Source: Bacteroidota bacterium
GTDB lineage: Bacteria > Bacteroidota > Bacteroidia > Flavobacteriales_F > PHOS-HE28
Assembly (NCBI GenBank): GCA_018266475.1
Contig: JAFEAI010000106.1
Span: forward strand, 1 to 42,352
Direction of reading: 5' to 3'
DNA length: 42,352 nucleotides
In this document: positions 21,055 to 29,870 of the stretch, in pieces
How the letters are laid out: each line of letters opens with the position of its first letter
Position numbering within the stretch: the stretch's first letter is position 1
Position numbers and translations under genes: made by a program
The notes under the pieces: model-generated
The model's input: only the letters and a program-made list of their open reading frames with translations
What the model was told of the DNA's origin: nothing
Database searches by the model: none

Positions 21055-21663
21055 TTACTTCGAGTACAATTCGACGATGAGCTGCTCGCGGATGTTCTCC
21101 GGGATCTGCGCACGCTCGGGCATGGCGATCATCTTGCCGGTCATCGTGGCGGGATTGAAATCCAGCCAATCAAAGCGGTTGGTGTTGGTGGACAGGCTGC
21201 TGGTGATCGCCTCCAGGCTGCGGCTGCGCTCGCGCACGGCCACCTCGTCGCCGGGGCGCAGCGAATAGCTGGCCACGTTCACCACGTGCTTGTTCACCGT
21301 GATGTGGCCATGGCCCACCAGCTGGCGCGCGGCGCGCCGCGTGGGAGCGATGCCCAGGCGGTACACCGTGTTGTCCAGCCGGGCCTCGCAAAGGCTCAGC
21401 AGCACCGCGCCGGTGATGCCCTTCTTGCTGGCGGCCTTCACGAACATCTTCCGGAACTGGCGCTCCAGGATGCCGTAGGTGTACTTGGCCTTCTGCTTCT
21501 CGGTGAGCTGCAGTTTATACTCGCTTTCCGTCCGGCGGCGGCGGGCATTGGGCCCATGTTGGCCGGGGGCATGGGGCTTGCGCTCCATCCACTTGTCGGG
21601 CCCGAAGATCGGCTCCTTGAATTTGCGGGCGATCCGGGTCTTTGGTCCTATGTAACGTGCCAT
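21055..21663 (-). CDS. rpsD: 30S ribosomal protein S4
   Basis: A 202-residue S4 beginning [20 protein letters not shown], of typical length. The S4 RNA-binding fold is visible in [20 protein letters not shown] and [13 protein letters not shown]4 is a primary binder of the 16S rRNA 5' domain and in E. coli also controls the alpha operon. The ATG at 21663 is preferred to an in-frame start at 21699, since the extra 12 residues match no S4. The 72-base gap upstream, before rpsK, contains a small GC hairpin (21678-21694). Confidence 0.97.
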   Translation of the reverse strand: MARYIGPKTRIARKFKEPIFGPDKWMERKPHAPGQHGPNARRRRTESEYKLQLTEKQKAKYTYGILERQFRKMFVKAASKKGITGAVLLSLCEARLDNTVYRLGIAPTRRAARQLVGHGHITVNKHVVNVASYSLRPGDEVAVRERSRSLEAITSSLSTNTNRFDWLDFNPATMTGKMIAMPERAQIPENIREQLIVELYSK

Positions 21664-21677
21664 TCTTCTTGGTTTTG

Positions 21678-21694
21678 GGTGCGTGCGCCGCACC
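21678..21694 (-). promoter_or_regulatory. Small GC hairpin in rpsK-rpsD gap
   Basis: GGTGCG (21678-21683) pairs with CGCACC (21689-21694) around TGCGC. It lies 15 bases upstream of the rpsD ATG in an unusually long gap for this operon (72 bases). It could be a processing or translational control element; the evidence is only the pairing and position. Confidence 0.25.
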
Positions 21695-21735
21695 AACAAC
21701 GGGGTGCCTTGCGGCCCCCTACGGTTAATCGATCC

Positions 21736-22143
21736 TTAAACGCGGCGTTTTTTGGGCGGACGGCAGCCGTTGTGCGGCATGGGCGTCTGGTCCAAGATCT
21801 CGGTAACTTCCACACCGCTGTTGTGCAGGGCGCGGATGGCGCTTTCGCGGCCGCCTCCCGGGCCGCGCACGAACACCTTCACCTTGCGCAGGCCCAGGTC
21901 GAAGGCCTCGCGGGCGGCCTCCTCGGCGCTCACCTGCCCGGCGTACGGGGTGTTCTTCTTGCTGCCGCGGAAGCCCATCTTCCCGGCACTGCTCCAGCTG
22001 ATCACTTCGCCCTTGTTGTTGGTCAGGCTCACGATCAGGTTGTTGAAGGTGGCACGGATGTGGGCCTGCCCGTAGGCTTCCACCACCACGTTCTTCTTCT
22101 TTTTCTTGCCGGCGGCGGCACCGCCTTTTTCTTGCTTTGCCAT
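21736..22143 (-). CDS. rpsK: 30S ribosomal protein S11
   Basis: A 135-residue S11 with a lysine-rich N-terminus (GKKKKK) and the family core VYGQAH-like [42 protein letters not shown] and the conserved end [16 protein letters not shown]11 sits on the small-subunit platform by the E site. The ATG at 22143 ([12 protein letters not shown]) is chosen; an in-frame ATG at 22197 lies inside the heptamer-repeat hairpin and gives residues unlike any S11. The gap to rpsM holds that hairpin. Confidence 0.97.
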   Translation of the reverse strand: MAKQEKGGAAAGKKKKKNVVVEAYGQAHIRATFNNLIVSLTNNKGEVISWSSAGKMGFRGSKKNTPYAGQVSAEEAAREAFDLGLRKVKVFVRGPGGGRESAIRALHNSGVEVTEILDQTPMPHNGCRPPKKRRV

Positions 22144-22156
22144 GTTCTTCAGTTGT

Positions 22157-22214
22157 CGGTTGTCCGTTGTCCGTTGCCAGTGATTGCCTACTGGCAACTG
22201 ACAACTGGCAACTG
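22157..22214 (-). repeat. Imperfect hairpin of GTTGTCC-type heptamers between rpsM and rpsK
   Basis: On the plus strand the left arm reads as GTTGTCG, GTTGTCC, GTTGTCC, GTTGCCA in tandem and the right arm as the complementary GGCAACTGACAACTGGCAAC. The centre pairs perfectly for nine bases (22173-22181 with 22190-22198) around an eight-base loop, and pairing continues outward with a few mismatches to 22157/22214. It fills almost the whole 74-base gap between rpsM stop and rpsK start. It is unlike the surrounding GC-rich coding sequence. Confidence 0.75.
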
Positions 22215-22217
22215 ATC

Positions 22218-22595
22218 TTACTTGGTGACCTTCTTCTTGTTCGCCACGGTCTTGCGCTTGCCCTTGCGGGTGCGTGCATTGGTGCGGGTGCGCTGGCCGC
22301 GCAGCGGCAGGCCCTGCCGGTGGCGGGTGCCCCGGTAGCAGTTGATGTCCACAAGGCGCTTGATGCTCAATTGCACCTCGCTGCGCAAGGCGCCTTCCAC
22401 CTTGATGTTCTCGTTGATCACCGTGCGGATGCGGCCCTGCTCATCGTCCGTCCATTCTTCCACGTGCTTGTCCGGGTCCACGCCGGCCTGCTCCAGGATG
22501 GAGAGGGCCGTGCTGCGGCCGATGCCGTAGATGTACGTGAGTCCGATGACGCCACGCTTTTGCTTGGGGAGGTCTATGCCTGCGATACGTGCCAT
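22218..22595 (-). CDS. rpsM: 30S ribosomal protein S13
   Basis: A 125-residue S13 starting [21 protein letters not shown], with [18 protein letters not shown] (helix-two-turns-helix) and the basic C-terminal tail [23 protein letters not shown] that reaches toward the P-site tRNA. S13 forms the head of the small subunit and the bridge to the large subunit. It begins 13 bases after rpmJ. The downstream gap to rpsK holds the repeat hairpin. Confidence 0.97.
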   Translation of the reverse strand: MARIAGIDLPKQKRGVIGLTYIYGIGRSTALSILEQAGVDPDKHVEEWTDDEQGRIRTVINENIKVEGALRSEVQLSIKRLVDINCYRGTRHRQGLPLRGQRTRTNARTRKGKRKTVANKKKVTK

Positions 22596-22608
22596 GTTCT
22601 TTCGATTA

Positions 22609-22725
22609 TCAGCCTTGGCGCTGCTTGAACTTGGGGTTCTTCTTGTTGATGATGTACAGACGTCCCTTGCGGCGCACCAACTTGCAGTCCGCTGAACGTT
22701 TCTTGATCGAGGCCCTGATCTTCAT
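22609..22725 (-). CDS. rpmJ: 50S ribosomal protein L36, zinc-free form
   Basis: A 38-residue protein starting [20 protein letters not shown] and ending [10 protein letters not shown], matching L36 in length and at both ends. Three of the four zinc ligands of the classical form are replaced (Ser11, Asn27, Phe33; Cys14 remains), so this is the C-minus type that folds without zinc. L36 binds the 23S rRNA near the tRNA and factor site. It lies 25 bases downstream of infA and 13 upstream of rpsM, the standard position. Confidence 0.95.
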   Translation of the reverse strand: MKIRASIKKRSADCKLVRRKGRLYIINKKNPKFKQRQG

Positions 22726-22750
22726 TTGGGTCGTTGTGTTCTGCTGTTCC

Positions 22751-22972
22751 TTACGTTTTGTAGCGGAAGGTGATCCGGCCCTTGCTCAGGTCGTACGGGC
22801 TCATCTCCACCTTCACCTTGTCGCCCGGCAGGATCCGGATGTAGTGCATGCGCATTTTGCCCGAGATGTGCGCCACGATCACGTGGCCGTTCTCCAGCTC
22901 CACGCGGAACATGGCATTGCTCAACGCCTCCTTGATGACGCCGTCCTGCTCTATGTTCCCTGCCCTGCTCAT
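22751..22972 (-). CDS. infA: Translation initiation factor IF-1
   Basis: A 73-residue OB-fold protein, nearly all of it conserved IF-1: [39 protein letters not shown] and the end [16 protein letters not shown]-1 binds the small-subunit A site during initiation. The N-terminus MSRAGN replaces the more common MAKQ. It follows map by 67 bases, one of the larger gaps in this operon; I see no clear promoter there. Confidence 0.97.
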   Translation of the reverse strand: MSRAGNIEQDGVIKEALSNAMFRVELENGHVIVAHISGKMRMHYIRILPGDKVKVEMSPYDLSKGRITFRYKT

Positions 22973-23039
22973 GCGTTCCTTTTCCTGTTCTTGCGGCCCA
23001 AGGCCGATTCCTTTTCCTCCTGTTGTCCTTCTGGCGCCT

Positions 23040-23840
23040 TCACGCCGTTTTTCCTCCCCTTTCCCTCAGCACATCCTCGATGTAGCTGAACGTTGATAAG
23101 ACCTCCGCCTTTCCATGGCGCACGGCAATGGTGTGCTCGAAGTGGGCGCTGGGCTTTCCGTCCTGCGTCACCACCGTCCAGCCGTCCTCCAGCTGGCGCA
23201 CCTCCTTGCGGCCCATGGTCACCATGGGTTCTATGGCGATCACCATGCCCTCGGTGAGCCTGGCCCCGTGGCCGCGCCTGCCGTAGTTGGGCACTTCGGG
23301 CGCCTCATGGAGCTTGCGCCCCACGCCGTGCCCCACCAGCTCCCGTACGATGCCGTACCCATGCGCCTCCGCATGCTGCTGCACCGCGAACCCGATGTCG
23401 CCGGTACGCTGGTTCGCCACTGCCTGCGCGATGCCCCGCAAGAGGCATTCCTTCGTGACGTCCATCAGGGCCTGCTTTTCCGCGGAAACCGCGCCCACCG
23501 CAAAGGTGTAGGCGCTGTCGCCATAGAAACCGCCCATCAGCACGCCGCAATCCACGCTGGCGATGTCGCCCTCCTTCAGTTCCCGGTCGCCGGGCAGGCC
23601 GTGCACCACCTCCTCGTTCACGCTGATGAGCAGCGTGGACGGGCAGCCGTACAGGCCCTTGAAGCCGGGCACGCCGCCGTTGTCGCGGATGAATTCCTCC
23701 GCCAGGCGGTCCAATGCCCCGGTGACCACCCCGGGGGCGATCATGCGGGCCACTTCGGCCAAGGTCTTACCAACAAGCAAAGAACTGTTCCTCACCAATT
23801 CGATCTCCTCCGCGCTCAATCTGTTCACCGGTTTGGCCAT
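23040..23840 (-). CDS. map: Methionine aminopeptidase, type I
   Basis: A 266-residue enzyme that removes the initiator Met from new proteins. The metal ligands are in place: two Asp in [19 protein letters not shown], His in [18 protein letters not shown], Glu in AIEPMV and Glu in FEHTIAV. There is no N-terminal zinc-finger extension, so it is the plain type I form. Its start lies two bases after the secY stop, and it sits between secY and infA with no adk gene, an arrangement usual in Bacteroidota. Confidence 0.97.
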   Translation of the reverse strand: MAKPVNRLSAEEIELVRNSSLLVGKTLAEVARMIAPGVVTGALDRLAEEFIRDNGGVPGFKGLYGCPSTLLISVNEEVVHGLPGDRELKEGDIASVDCGVLMGGFYGDSAYTFAVGAVSAEKQALMDVTKECLLRGIAQAVANQRTGDIGFAVQQHAEAHGYGIVRELVGHGVGRKLHEAPEVPNYGRRGHGARLTEGMVIAIEPMVTMGRKEVRQLEDGWTVVTQDGKPSAHFEHTIAVRHGKAEVLSTFSYIEDVLRERGGKTA

Positions 23841-23842
23841 TG

Positions 23843-25171
23843 CTATCCTGCCATCCCGAAGGCTGAGCTTGTCCTTCCCTTGATACGTCCCGATTTCATC
23901 AGGCCGTCGTAATGCCTCATCAACAACTGGCTCTCGATCTGCTGCAACGTGTCCAGCAGTACGCCCACCATGATCAGCAGCGATGTGCCGCCGAAGAACT
24001 GGGCGAAGCCCTGCTTTACGCCGGCCATCCCCACGAATGCCGGCAGAATGGCCACCAGCCCCAGGAAGATGGAGCCGGGCAGGGTGATCCTGCTGAGCAG
24101 TTCATCAATGTAGCCGGCCGTTTGCTTGCCGGGCTTGATGCCGGGAATGAAACCGCCATTGCGCTTCAGGTCGTCCGAAAGCTGGTTCGGGTTCACCGTG
24201 ATGGCGGTGTAGAAGTAGGTGAAGGCCACCACCATCAGGAAGAGGGTGATGTTGTACGGCAGGCTGTGGAAATCCGTGAACCGCTGCAGCCACATCGGCG
24301 GATTGCCGTTGAACACGGGCATCTGCGCCACATACATGGGCACCAGCACGATGGCCTGCGCAAAAATGATCGGCATCACACCGGCGGCATTCACCTTCAG
24401 GGGGATGTAGTTGCGCACGCCACCGTACTGCTTGTTGCCCTGCACGCGCTTGGCAAACTGCACCGGGATCCGGCGCGTGCCCTGCACCAGCATCACATTG
24501 AACGCGATGATGGCCAGCCAGATCACCACCTCCAGGAGGATGACGACCATGCCGCCCCCGCCCGTGGTGCGGCCGATGAACTCCTGCAGGAACGATTCGG
24601 GCAGGCGGGCCAGGATGCCGATCATGATGATCAACGAAACCCCGTTGCCCAGGCCGCGCTCGGTGATGCGCTCACCGAGCCACATGACGAACAGCGTGCC
24701 CGCGGTAAGGATGATGATGCTGGTGACCATCCAGAACTGCCCCTCGGGCCGTGCGCCCGCATCCACGTAAGTAAGCAGGTAGCCCGGTGCCTGGAACACG
24801 CAGATCAGGATGGTCATGTAGCGCGTCCACTGGTTGATCTTCCGGCGCCCGCTCTCTTCCTTCTGCATCTTCTGCACCATGGGCACGGCAATGCCGGCCA
24901 GCTGCATGATGATGCTCGCGCTGATGTACGGCATAACGCCCAGCGCGAAGATGCTGGCCCGGGTGAACGCACCGCCGGTGAAGATGCTCAACAGGTCCAC
25001 CAGGCCGGAACCGGCCCCGGTGCCGCTGGTGAGCCGCGCCCCGTCCACGCCGGGCAGGGCGATGAAGCTCCCGATGCGGAAGACCAGCAAAAGCCCCAGC
25101 GTGATCAGGATCCGCGTGCGCAGCTCCTCGATCCGCCAGATGTTCTTTACCGTATCGATGAAGTTCTTCAT
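23843..25171 (-). CDS. secY: Protein translocase subunit SecY
   Basis: A 442-residue inner-membrane channel protein with ten predicted membrane segments, the first at about 20-40 (LITLGLLLVFRIGSFIALPG). The plug-region GSGLVDLLSIFTGGAF and the cytoplasmic loop with VQGTRRIPVQFAKRVQG, which docks SecA and the ribosome, are clear. SecY moves proteins with signal peptides across the inner membrane, including the T9SS cargo found in this window. Its ATG overlaps the rplO stop by four bases (25168-25171), and map follows after two bases. Confidence 0.98.
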   Translation of the reverse strand: MKNFIDTVKNIWRIEELRTRILITLGLLLVFRIGSFIALPGVDGARLTSGTGAGSGLVDLLSIFTGGAFTRASIFALGVMPYISASIIMQLAGIAVPMVQKMQKEESGRRKINQWTRYMTILICVFQAPGYLLTYVDAGARPEGQFWMVTSIIILTAGTLFVMWLGERITERGLGNGVSLIIMIGILARLPESFLQEFIGRTTGGGGMVVILLEVVIWLAIIAFNVMLVQGTRRIPVQFAKRVQGNKQYGGVRNYIPLKVNAAGVMPIIFAQAIVLVPMYVAQMPVFNGNPPMWLQRFTDFHSLPYNITLFLMVVAFTYFYTAITVNPNQLSDDLKRNGGFIPGIKPGKQTAGYIDELLSRITLPGSIFLGLVAILPAFVGMAGVKQGFAQFFGGTSLLIMVGVLLDTLQQIESQLLMRHYDGLMKSGRIKGRTSSAFGMAG

Positions 25172-25629
25172 CCGCGGGCGTCAACTAGTTCGGTTTTCCC
25201 TCCCTGGGCCTCGATCGCCGCCTTGGCGGCCGCGCTGAAGGCATGTGCCTTCACCTCAATGCTCCCCTTCAGCACGCCACGCCCCAGCACCTTTACCAGG
25301 TCATTGCGGGAAACAAGGCCGTTCTTGCGCAGGGCCTCCAGGTCCACCACCTTCAGCCCGGCCTTTTCGGCCAGTGCCTGTATGGCGTCCAGGTTGATGC
25401 CCTTGTATTCCACGCGGGTGGGGTTGGTGAAGCCGAACTTGGGCAGGCGGCGCACCATGGGCGTTTGGCCGCCCTCGAAGCCGCGGCGCACATTGTAGCC
25501 GGTGGCCGATTTCTGGCCCTTGTGGCCCTTGCCGCTGGTGCCGCCATGGCCGCTGCCTTGGCCACGGCCCAGGCGCTTGTTCTTCCTCACCGCTCCTTTG
25601 GCGGGCTTCAGTTTGCTCAGGTCCTCCAT
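25168..25629 (-). CDS. rplO: 50S ribosomal protein L15
   Basis: A 153-residue L15. The Gly- and Lys-rich N-terminus (LKPAKGAVRKNKRLGRGQGS, GGTSGKGHKGQKS) threads into 23S rRNA, and the globular C-terminal half includes VLGRGVLKGSIEVKAHAFS. Start MEDLSKLKPAKGA is standard. It begins 22 bases after rpmD and its end overlaps secY by four bases, so translation of the two is probably coupled. Confidence 0.97.
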   Translation of the reverse strand: MEDLSKLKPAKGAVRKNKRLGRGQGSGHGGTSGKGHKGQKSATGYNVRRGFEGGQTPMVRRLPKFGFTNPTRVEYKGINLDAIQALAEKAGLKVVDLEALRKNGLVSRNDLVKVLGRGVLKGSIEVKAHAFSAAAKAAIEAQGGKTELVDARG

Positions 25630-25651
25630 CGCTCGTTCTTGTTGTTCGGGC

Positions 25652-25831
25652 TTATGCCTCGGTCACCGACACCAAATGCTGCACTTTGGCCACCATGCCG
25701 CGCACTTGGGCCGTGGCTTCCACTTCGTTCTTCTTGCCGATGCGGCCAAGGCCCAAGGCCGTCAGGGTGTCTTTCTGCACCTTGGGGCACTTGATCTGGC
25801 TGCGGGTCTGCGTGATGATGATCTTGCTCAT
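25652..25831 (-). CDS. rpmD: 50S ribosomal protein L30
   Basis: A 59-residue L30 of normal bacterial length: MSKIIITQTRSQIKCPKVQK, then TLTALGLGRIGKKNEV and VRGMVAKVQHLV. The ATG at 25831 is right; an upstream in-frame start at 25927 would overlap rpsE and adds 32 residues unlike L30. It lies 37 bases after rpsE and 22 before rplO. Confidence 0.96.
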   Translation of the reverse strand: MSKIIITQTRSQIKCPKVQKDTLTALGLGRIGKKNEVEATAQVRGMVAKVQHLVSVTEA

Positions 25832-25868
25832 GGCTTCGTCCGCCGATGTCCCGGCGGCAGCGTTTTCC

Positions 25869-26387
25869 TTATCCGTTGAACACCTTGTCGAGTTCCACGC
25901 CGCGTTGGCGCGCCACCGCAGCGGCATCGCGCAGGTTGGCCAGGGCCAGGATGGTGGCCTTCACCACGTTCTGCGGGTTGCTGGAACCCTTGCTCTTGGC
26001 CAGCACGTCGGTGATGCCTGCTGATTCCAGCACGGCGCGCATGGATCCCCCGGCGATCACGCCGGTACCGTTGGCGGCGGGCTTCAGCAGCACCTTGGCG
26101 CCGGCGAAGCGGCCTTCCTGCACGTGCGGGATGGTGCCGCGGCGCACCGGTACGCGCACCAGGTTCTTCTTGGCATCATCGATGCCCTTGGCAATGGCCT
26201 CCTGCACTTCCTTGGACTTGCCCAGGCCGTGCCCCACTACTCCGTTGCCGTCGCCCACCACCACCGTGGCCGCGAAGGTGAACGTGCGCCCGCCCTTGGT
26301 CACCTTGGTCACCCGGTTCAGGTGTACCACGGTGTCCTTCAGCTCGAGGTCGCTGCTCTTGACCGATTTGGATCTGTTGTCTGACAT
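25869..26387 (-). CDS. rpsE: 30S ribosomal protein S5
   Basis: A 172-residue S5. The N-terminal double-stranded RNA-binding-like domain has [20 protein letters not shown] and [20 protein letters not shown]; the C-terminal domain has [20 protein letters not shown] and [13 protein letters not shown]5 helps shape the mRNA entry site and decoding accuracy. It begins 14 bases after rplR. Nothing in it looks unusual. Confidence 0.97.
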   Translation of the reverse strand: MSDNRSKSVKSSDLELKDTVVHLNRVTKVTKGGRTFTFAATVVVGDGNGVVGHGLGKSKEVQEAIAKGIDDAKKNLVRVPVRRGTIPHVQEGRFAGAKVLLKPAANGTGVIAGGSMRAVLESAGITDVLAKSKGSSNPQNVVKATILALANLRDAAAVARQRGVELDKVFNG

Positions 26388-26401
26388 GCTGCGTAATGGG
26401 T

Positions 26402-26755
26402 TCAGAAGTTGAGGCCGCTTTCGCGTGCTGCATCGGCCAAGGCCTTCACACGTCCGTGGTAGAGGTATCCGTTGCGGTCGAAGACCACCTTTTCAATGCC
26501 TGCGGCACGGGCCTTTTCGGCAATGGCCTTGCCCACGAGCTTGGCCTGTTCCACGCCGGGGGCCTTGTGGGCGGCCTTGTCCTTGAGGCTGGCGGCGCTC
26601 ACCAGCGTACGGCCCTGGTCGTCGTCGATCACCTGGGCGTAGATGTCGCCATTGCTGCGGAACACGGTGAGGCGCGGGCGCATGGCCGTGCCGTGTACCG
26701 TGTTGCGGATGTTCGTTTTGATGCGTGCGCGGCGCGCTGTCTTGCTGAATGCCAT
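26402..26755 (-). CDS. rplR: 50S ribosomal protein L18
   Basis: A 117-residue L18, binding 5S rRNA through a basic N-terminus ([18 protein letters not shown]) and a core with [26 protein letters not shown]-like [19 protein letters not shown] and the closing [20 protein letters not shown]. The ATG at 26755 is chosen; the reading frame extends to a TTG two codons upstream that has no support. It lies 9 bases after rplF. Confidence 0.96.
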   Translation of the reverse strand: MAFSKTARRARIKTNIRNTVHGTAMRPRLTVFRSNGDIYAQVIDDDQGRTLVSAASLKDKAAHKAPGVEQAKLVGKAIAEKARAAGIEKVVFDRNGYLYHGRVKALADAARESGLNF

Positions 26756-26764
26756 GGTCAACGG

Positions 26765-27319
26765 TTATTTGCCTGCGGCTTTGCCTGCCTTGCGGCGGAT
26801 GTTCTCACCCACGAAGCGGATACCCTTGCCCTTGTAGGGCTCAGGCTTGCGCAGGCTGCGGATCTTGGCCGCCACGGCGCCCAGTACCTGCTTGTTGATG
26901 CTTTCCAGGGTCACCACCGGTGATTTCCCCTTCTCCTGTACGGCCGCCACGGACACCTCCTTGGGGAGCTCCAGCACCACGTTGTGCGAGAAGCCCAGGG
27001 AAAGATGCAGCTGCTGGCCCTTGGTGGTGGCACGGTAGCCCACGCCCACCAGTTCCTGCTCGGTCTTGAATCCCTTGGTCACCCCTTCCACCATGTTGCT
27101 CACCAGTGCGCGGTAGAGGCCGTGCATGGCGCGGTGGTGCTTGAGGTCCGTGGGGCGGCTGAAGGTGATCGTCCCCTCCTCCACGGCCACCTTGATGGCG
27201 GGATCGATGGTCTCCTTCAGGGTTCCCTTGGGCCCCTTCACGGTCACCACGTTTTTGTCACTGACGGCCACTTCCACCCCCTTGGGGATGCGGACCGGTT
27301 CTTTTCCTATGCGGCTCAT
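26765..27319 (-). CDS. rplF: 50S ribosomal protein L6
   Basis: A 184-residue L6 with its two similar domains: MSRIGKEPVRIPKGVEVAVS and KGPKGTL in the first, GVGYRATTKGQQLHLSLGFS in the second, and the conserved C-terminal KPEPYKGKGIRFVGENIRRK. L6 lies by the factor-binding site and the sarcin-ricin loop. It begins 12 bases after rpsH. Confidence 0.97.
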   Translation of the reverse strand: MSRIGKEPVRIPKGVEVAVSDKNVVTVKGPKGTLKETIDPAIKVAVEEGTITFSRPTDLKHHRAMHGLYRALVSNMVEGVTKGFKTEQELVGVGYRATTKGQQLHLSLGFSHNVVLELPKEVSVAAVQEKGKSPVVTLESINKQVLGAVAAKIRSLRKPEPYKGKGIRFVGENIRRKAGKAAGK

Positions 27320-27331
27320 GTCTTGGTTGGC

Positions 27332-27727
27332 TTAGCTGACGTAGCAGATCACTTCGCCGCCCACCCCGAGGGTGCGGGCTTCCTTGTCGGTGATCACGCC
27401 CTTGCTGGTGCTGATGATGGCCACGCCCAGGCCGTTGATCACGCGCGGCAGCTCGGAGGCGTTGGCGTATTGGCGCAAGCCGGGCGTGCTGATGCGCTTG
27501 AGCTCGCGGATCGCGCTGCGGCGGTCCGGGCCGTACTTCAGGGCGATCTTGATCAGGCCCTGCTTGCCGTCCTCCTCCATCTTGTAGCTGAGGATGTACC
27601 CCTTGTCGAAGAGGATGCGGGTGATGTCCTTCTTGAGGCCGCTTGCCGGCACGGTCACGACCTTCTTGCCGGCCATGATCGCATTGCGCAGCCGGGTGAG
27701 GTAATCGGCGATGGGATCTGTTGTCAT
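27332..27727 (-). CDS. rpsH: 30S ribosomal protein S8
   Basis: A 131-residue S8: [20 protein letters not shown] at the start and the C-terminal signature [27 protein letters not shown], with the last part as [17 protein letters not shown]8 binds the central domain of 16S rRNA and in E. coli represses the spc operon by binding near rplE. It begins 39 bases after rpsN. Confidence 0.97.
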   Translation of the reverse strand: MTTDPIADYLTRLRNAIMAGKKVVTVPASGLKKDITRILFDKGYILSYKMEEDGKQGLIKIALKYGPDRRSAIRELKRISTPGLRQYANASELPRVINGLGVAIISTSKGVITDKEARTLGVGGEVICYVS

Positions 27728-27766
27728 TGCTCTTGTTGTTGCGTGGTCTGGCTTGTCCCTTCCGGT

Positions 27767-28036
27767 TTACCAGCTGCTTTTGGTCACTCCGGGGATCTTG
27801 CCTTCCAGGGCCAGTGCGCGGAAGGTGTTGCGGCTGATGCCGAAGAGCCTGATGTAGCCCTTGGGGCGGCCGGTGAGCTGGCAGCGGTTGTGCTTGCGCA
27901 CCTTGCTGCTGTTGGCGGGGAGCTTTTGCAGGGCGTCCCAATCACCGGCGGCCTTCAACGTGGCGCGCTTGGCGGCGTACTTCTCCACCATCTTGGCCCG
28001 CTTGCGCTCGCGTGCCTTCATTGATTCCTTAGCCAT
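27767..28036 (-). CDS. rpsN: 30S ribosomal protein S14, zinc-free long form
   Basis: An 89-residue S14. It has the helical N-terminal part [20 protein letters not shown] of the long form and the C-terminal signature [20 protein letters not shown]. The four-Cys zinc motif of the short form is absent (a single Cys in NRCQLTG), so it is the zinc-independent type. S14 sits in the head of the small subunit. It lies 33 bases after rplE. Confidence 0.96.
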   Translation of the reverse strand: MAKESMKARERKRAKMVEKYAAKRATLKAAGDWDALQKLPANSSKVRKHNRCQLTGRPKGYIRLFGISRNTFRALALEGKIPGVTKSSW

Positions 28037-28069
28037 TCTTTGTCTTGTTGGGGGTTCGGCGCCTGGTGC

Positions 28070-28621
28070 TTACTTGGTGAAGGGGAAGCCGAATGCGGTC
28101 AGCAATGCCTTGGCCTCCGCATCGGTCTTGGCGGTGGTCACCACCGTGATGTCCATGCCTTGGATGCGGGGCGTCTTGTCGATGTCGATCTCCGGGAAGA
28201 TGATCTGTTCCTTTACCCCGAAGGTGAAATTGCCGCGCCCGTCGAAGCCCGAGGCCTTCACCCCGTGGAAATCGCGTGTGCGGGGCAGTGCCACCGCGAT
28301 CAGGCGGTCCAGGAAGTCGTACATCCGCTCGCCGCGGAGGGTGACGCGGGCGCCGATGGGCATGCCCTTGCGCAGCTTGAAGTTGCTGATGTCCTTGCGC
28401 GAGTGCGTGGCCTGTGCGCGCTGGCCGCTGATGCGGGTCATTTCCTCCACGGCATTGTCCACGATCTTCTTGTCGCCCACGGCAGAGCCCAGGCCCTGGT
28501 TCAGGGAGATCTTCACGATGCGCGGCACTTGCATGGAGCTCTTGTACTTGAACTCCTTTTGCAGGCTGGGGACCACCTCGTTCTTGTACTTGTCCCGCAG
28601 GCGGGGGGCGTAGGTGCTCAT
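28070..28621 (-). CDS. rplE: 50S ribosomal protein L5
   Basis: A 183-residue L5: [40 protein letters not shown], the loop [20 protein letters not shown] and [21 protein letters not shown]5 binds 5S rRNA and touches the P-site tRNA. The ATG at 28621 overlaps the rplX stop by one base (TGATG); a GTG one codon earlier is also in frame but unnecessary. Confidence 0.97.
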   Translation of the reverse strand: MSTYAPRLRDKYKNEVVPSLQKEFKYKSSMQVPRIVKISLNQGLGSAVGDKKIVDNAVEEMTRISGQRAQATHSRKDISNFKLRKGMPIGARVTLRGERMYDFLDRLIAVALPRTRDFHGVKASGFDGRGNFTFGVKEQIIFPEIDIDKTPRIQGMDITVVTTAKTDAEAKALLTAFGFPFTK

Positions 28622-28950
28622 CACTTCTTGGCGGTTTTCCGGTTGTTCGTCTTCACGTAACGCTCCAGCTGGCCGTCCTTGCCCGGCTTGCGGCCCACAC
28701 GGCCCGGCACGCCGGTCTTGGCGTCGATCAGCATGAGGTTGCTCAGGTGGATGGGGCCCTCCTTCTCGGTGATGCCGCCCTGGGGCAGCGCCGTGGTGGG
28801 CTTGCTGTGCTTCTTGTTGATGCGCAGGCCCTCCACCACGGCGGTGTTGTGCTTGCGGTCCACCTCCAGCACGCGGCCTTGCTTGGTGCGGTCCTCACCG
28901 GCCAGTACCTTCACCAGGTCGCCTTTCTTGATGTGTGTCTTCTTCTGCAT
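28621..28950 (-). CDS. rplX: 50S ribosomal protein L24
   Basis: A 109-residue L24 with an N-terminal KOW motif ([20 protein letters not shown]) and [11 protein letters not shown] and [20 protein letters not shown] later. L24 is an early assembly protein that binds the 5' end of 23S rRNA near the tunnel exit. It begins 21 bases after rplN and overlaps the rplE start by one base. Confidence 0.97.
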   Translation of the reverse strand: MQKKTHIKKGDLVKVLAGEDRTKQGRVLEVDRKHNTAVVEGLRINKKHSKPTTALPQGGITEKEGPIHLSNLMLIDAKTGVPGRVGRKPGKDGQLERYVKTNNRKTAKK

Positions 28951-28971
28951 CTGTGTCTGCGATGCTTGGTC

Positions 28972-29340
28972 TTAAAGCACTTCGGGTGCCAGGGAGATGA
29001 TCTTCATGAACTTCTTCTCGCGCAGTTCGCGCGCCACGGGGCCGAAGATGCGGGTGCCCTTCATTTCGCCCGCGGCGTCCAGCAGCACCACCGCATTGTC
29101 GTCAAAGCGGATGTAGCTGCCGTCCTTGCGGCGCGTTTCCTTGCGGGTGCGCACCACCACGGCCTTGCTCACGGCGCCCTTCTTGGTGCCGCTGTTGGGC
29201 AGGGCGTTCTTCACGGTCACCACCACGGTGTCCCCGATGCGGGCATAGCGCCGTGCCGTGCCGCCCAGTACGCGGATCACCAGCACTTCGCGGGCTCCGC
29301 TGTTGTCGGCCACTGTGAGCCGGGATTCCTGTTGGATCAT
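28972..29340 (-). CDS. rplN: 50S ribosomal protein L14
   Basis: A 122-residue L14, exactly the common length: [35 protein letters not shown]-like [20 protein letters not shown] and [21 protein letters not shown]14 lies at the subunit interface beside L19. It begins 15 bases after rpsQ. Confidence 0.97.
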   Translation of the reverse strand: MIQQESRLTVADNSGAREVLVIRVLGGTARRYARIGDTVVVTVKNALPNSGTKKGAVSKAVVVRTRKETRRKDGSYIRFDDNAVVLLDAAGEMKGTRIFGPVARELREKKFMKIISLAPEVL

Positions 29341-29355
29341 CGTTCGTTCTGGTTC

Positions 29356-29649
29356 TTACTTGGCACGTTCCACCACTTCCACCAGGCGCCAGCGCTTGAG
29401 CTTGCTCACCGGGCGCGTTTCCGCGATGCGGACCGTGTCGCCGATGTGGGCCTCACCTTTCTCATCATGCGCCATGAACTTGCTGGTGCGCTTGACGAAC
29501 TTGCCGTACTTGGGGTGCATCACGCGCCGTTCCACGGTCACGGTGATGCTCTTGCTCATCTTGTCGCTGGTGACAATGCCCACGCGCTCCTTGCGCAGGT
29601 TCCTGGAGGTGGCCTCCATGGCGGGGGCTGTTGTGCTTTCGGTGCTCAT
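29356..29649 (-). CDS. rpsQ: 30S ribosomal protein S17
   Basis: A 97-residue S17 with an OB-fold core [40 protein letters not shown] and [20 protein letters not shown]. The first 15 residues ([15 protein letters not shown]) form a polar extension compared with the 84-residue E. coli protein. An internal ATG at residue 11 is possible but the first ATG overlaps the rpmC stop by four bases (29646-29649), which favours it. Confidence 0.96.
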   Translation of the reverse strand: MSTESTTAPAMEATSRNLRKERVGIVTSDKMSKSITVTVERRVMHPKYGKFVKRTSKFMAHDEKGEAHIGDTVRIAETRPVSKLKRWRLVEVVERAK

Positions 29650-29858
29650 GCTTGGGCGTTGTTGGCAATGGCGCGGCGGCGCATTTCGGTCAGGATCCGG
29701 GCCACGGCCTTGCGGCTGTTGCGCAATTGGGCCGGGCTTTCCACCGGGCTCACGGCATGGTTGAAGCGCAGCTTGCGCAACGCCTCCTGCTCGCTCTGCA
29801 GCTTGTCCTGCAGCTCCGGCCCGGTGAGGTCCTTCAGGGTGTCTTGCTTCTTCTTCAT
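29646..29858 (-). CDS. rpmC: 50S ribosomal protein L29
   Basis: A 70-residue L29, mostly two long helices: [20 protein letters not shown] and [20 protein letters not shown] followed by [13 protein letters not shown]29 sits by the tunnel exit and contacts L23. The ATG at 29858 ([10 protein letters not shown]) is preferred to a GTG one codon earlier. It begins 12 bases after rplP. Confidence 0.95.
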   Translation of the reverse strand: MKKKQDTLKDLTGPELQDKLQSEQEALRKLRFNHAVSPVESPAQLRNSRKAVARILTEMRRRAIANNAQA

Positions 29859-29870
29859 CACGCGCTTGTA

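Noticed and set aside
22144-22197. N-terminal extension of S11 through the hairpin
   Set aside because: In frame from an ATG at 22197, but the residues come from the repeat element and match no S11; MAKQEK at 22143 is the usual start.
23912-25498. Plus-strand open frame of 528 codons
   Set aside because: Antisense to secY; His- and Asp-rich product typical of a complement of membrane-coding sequence.
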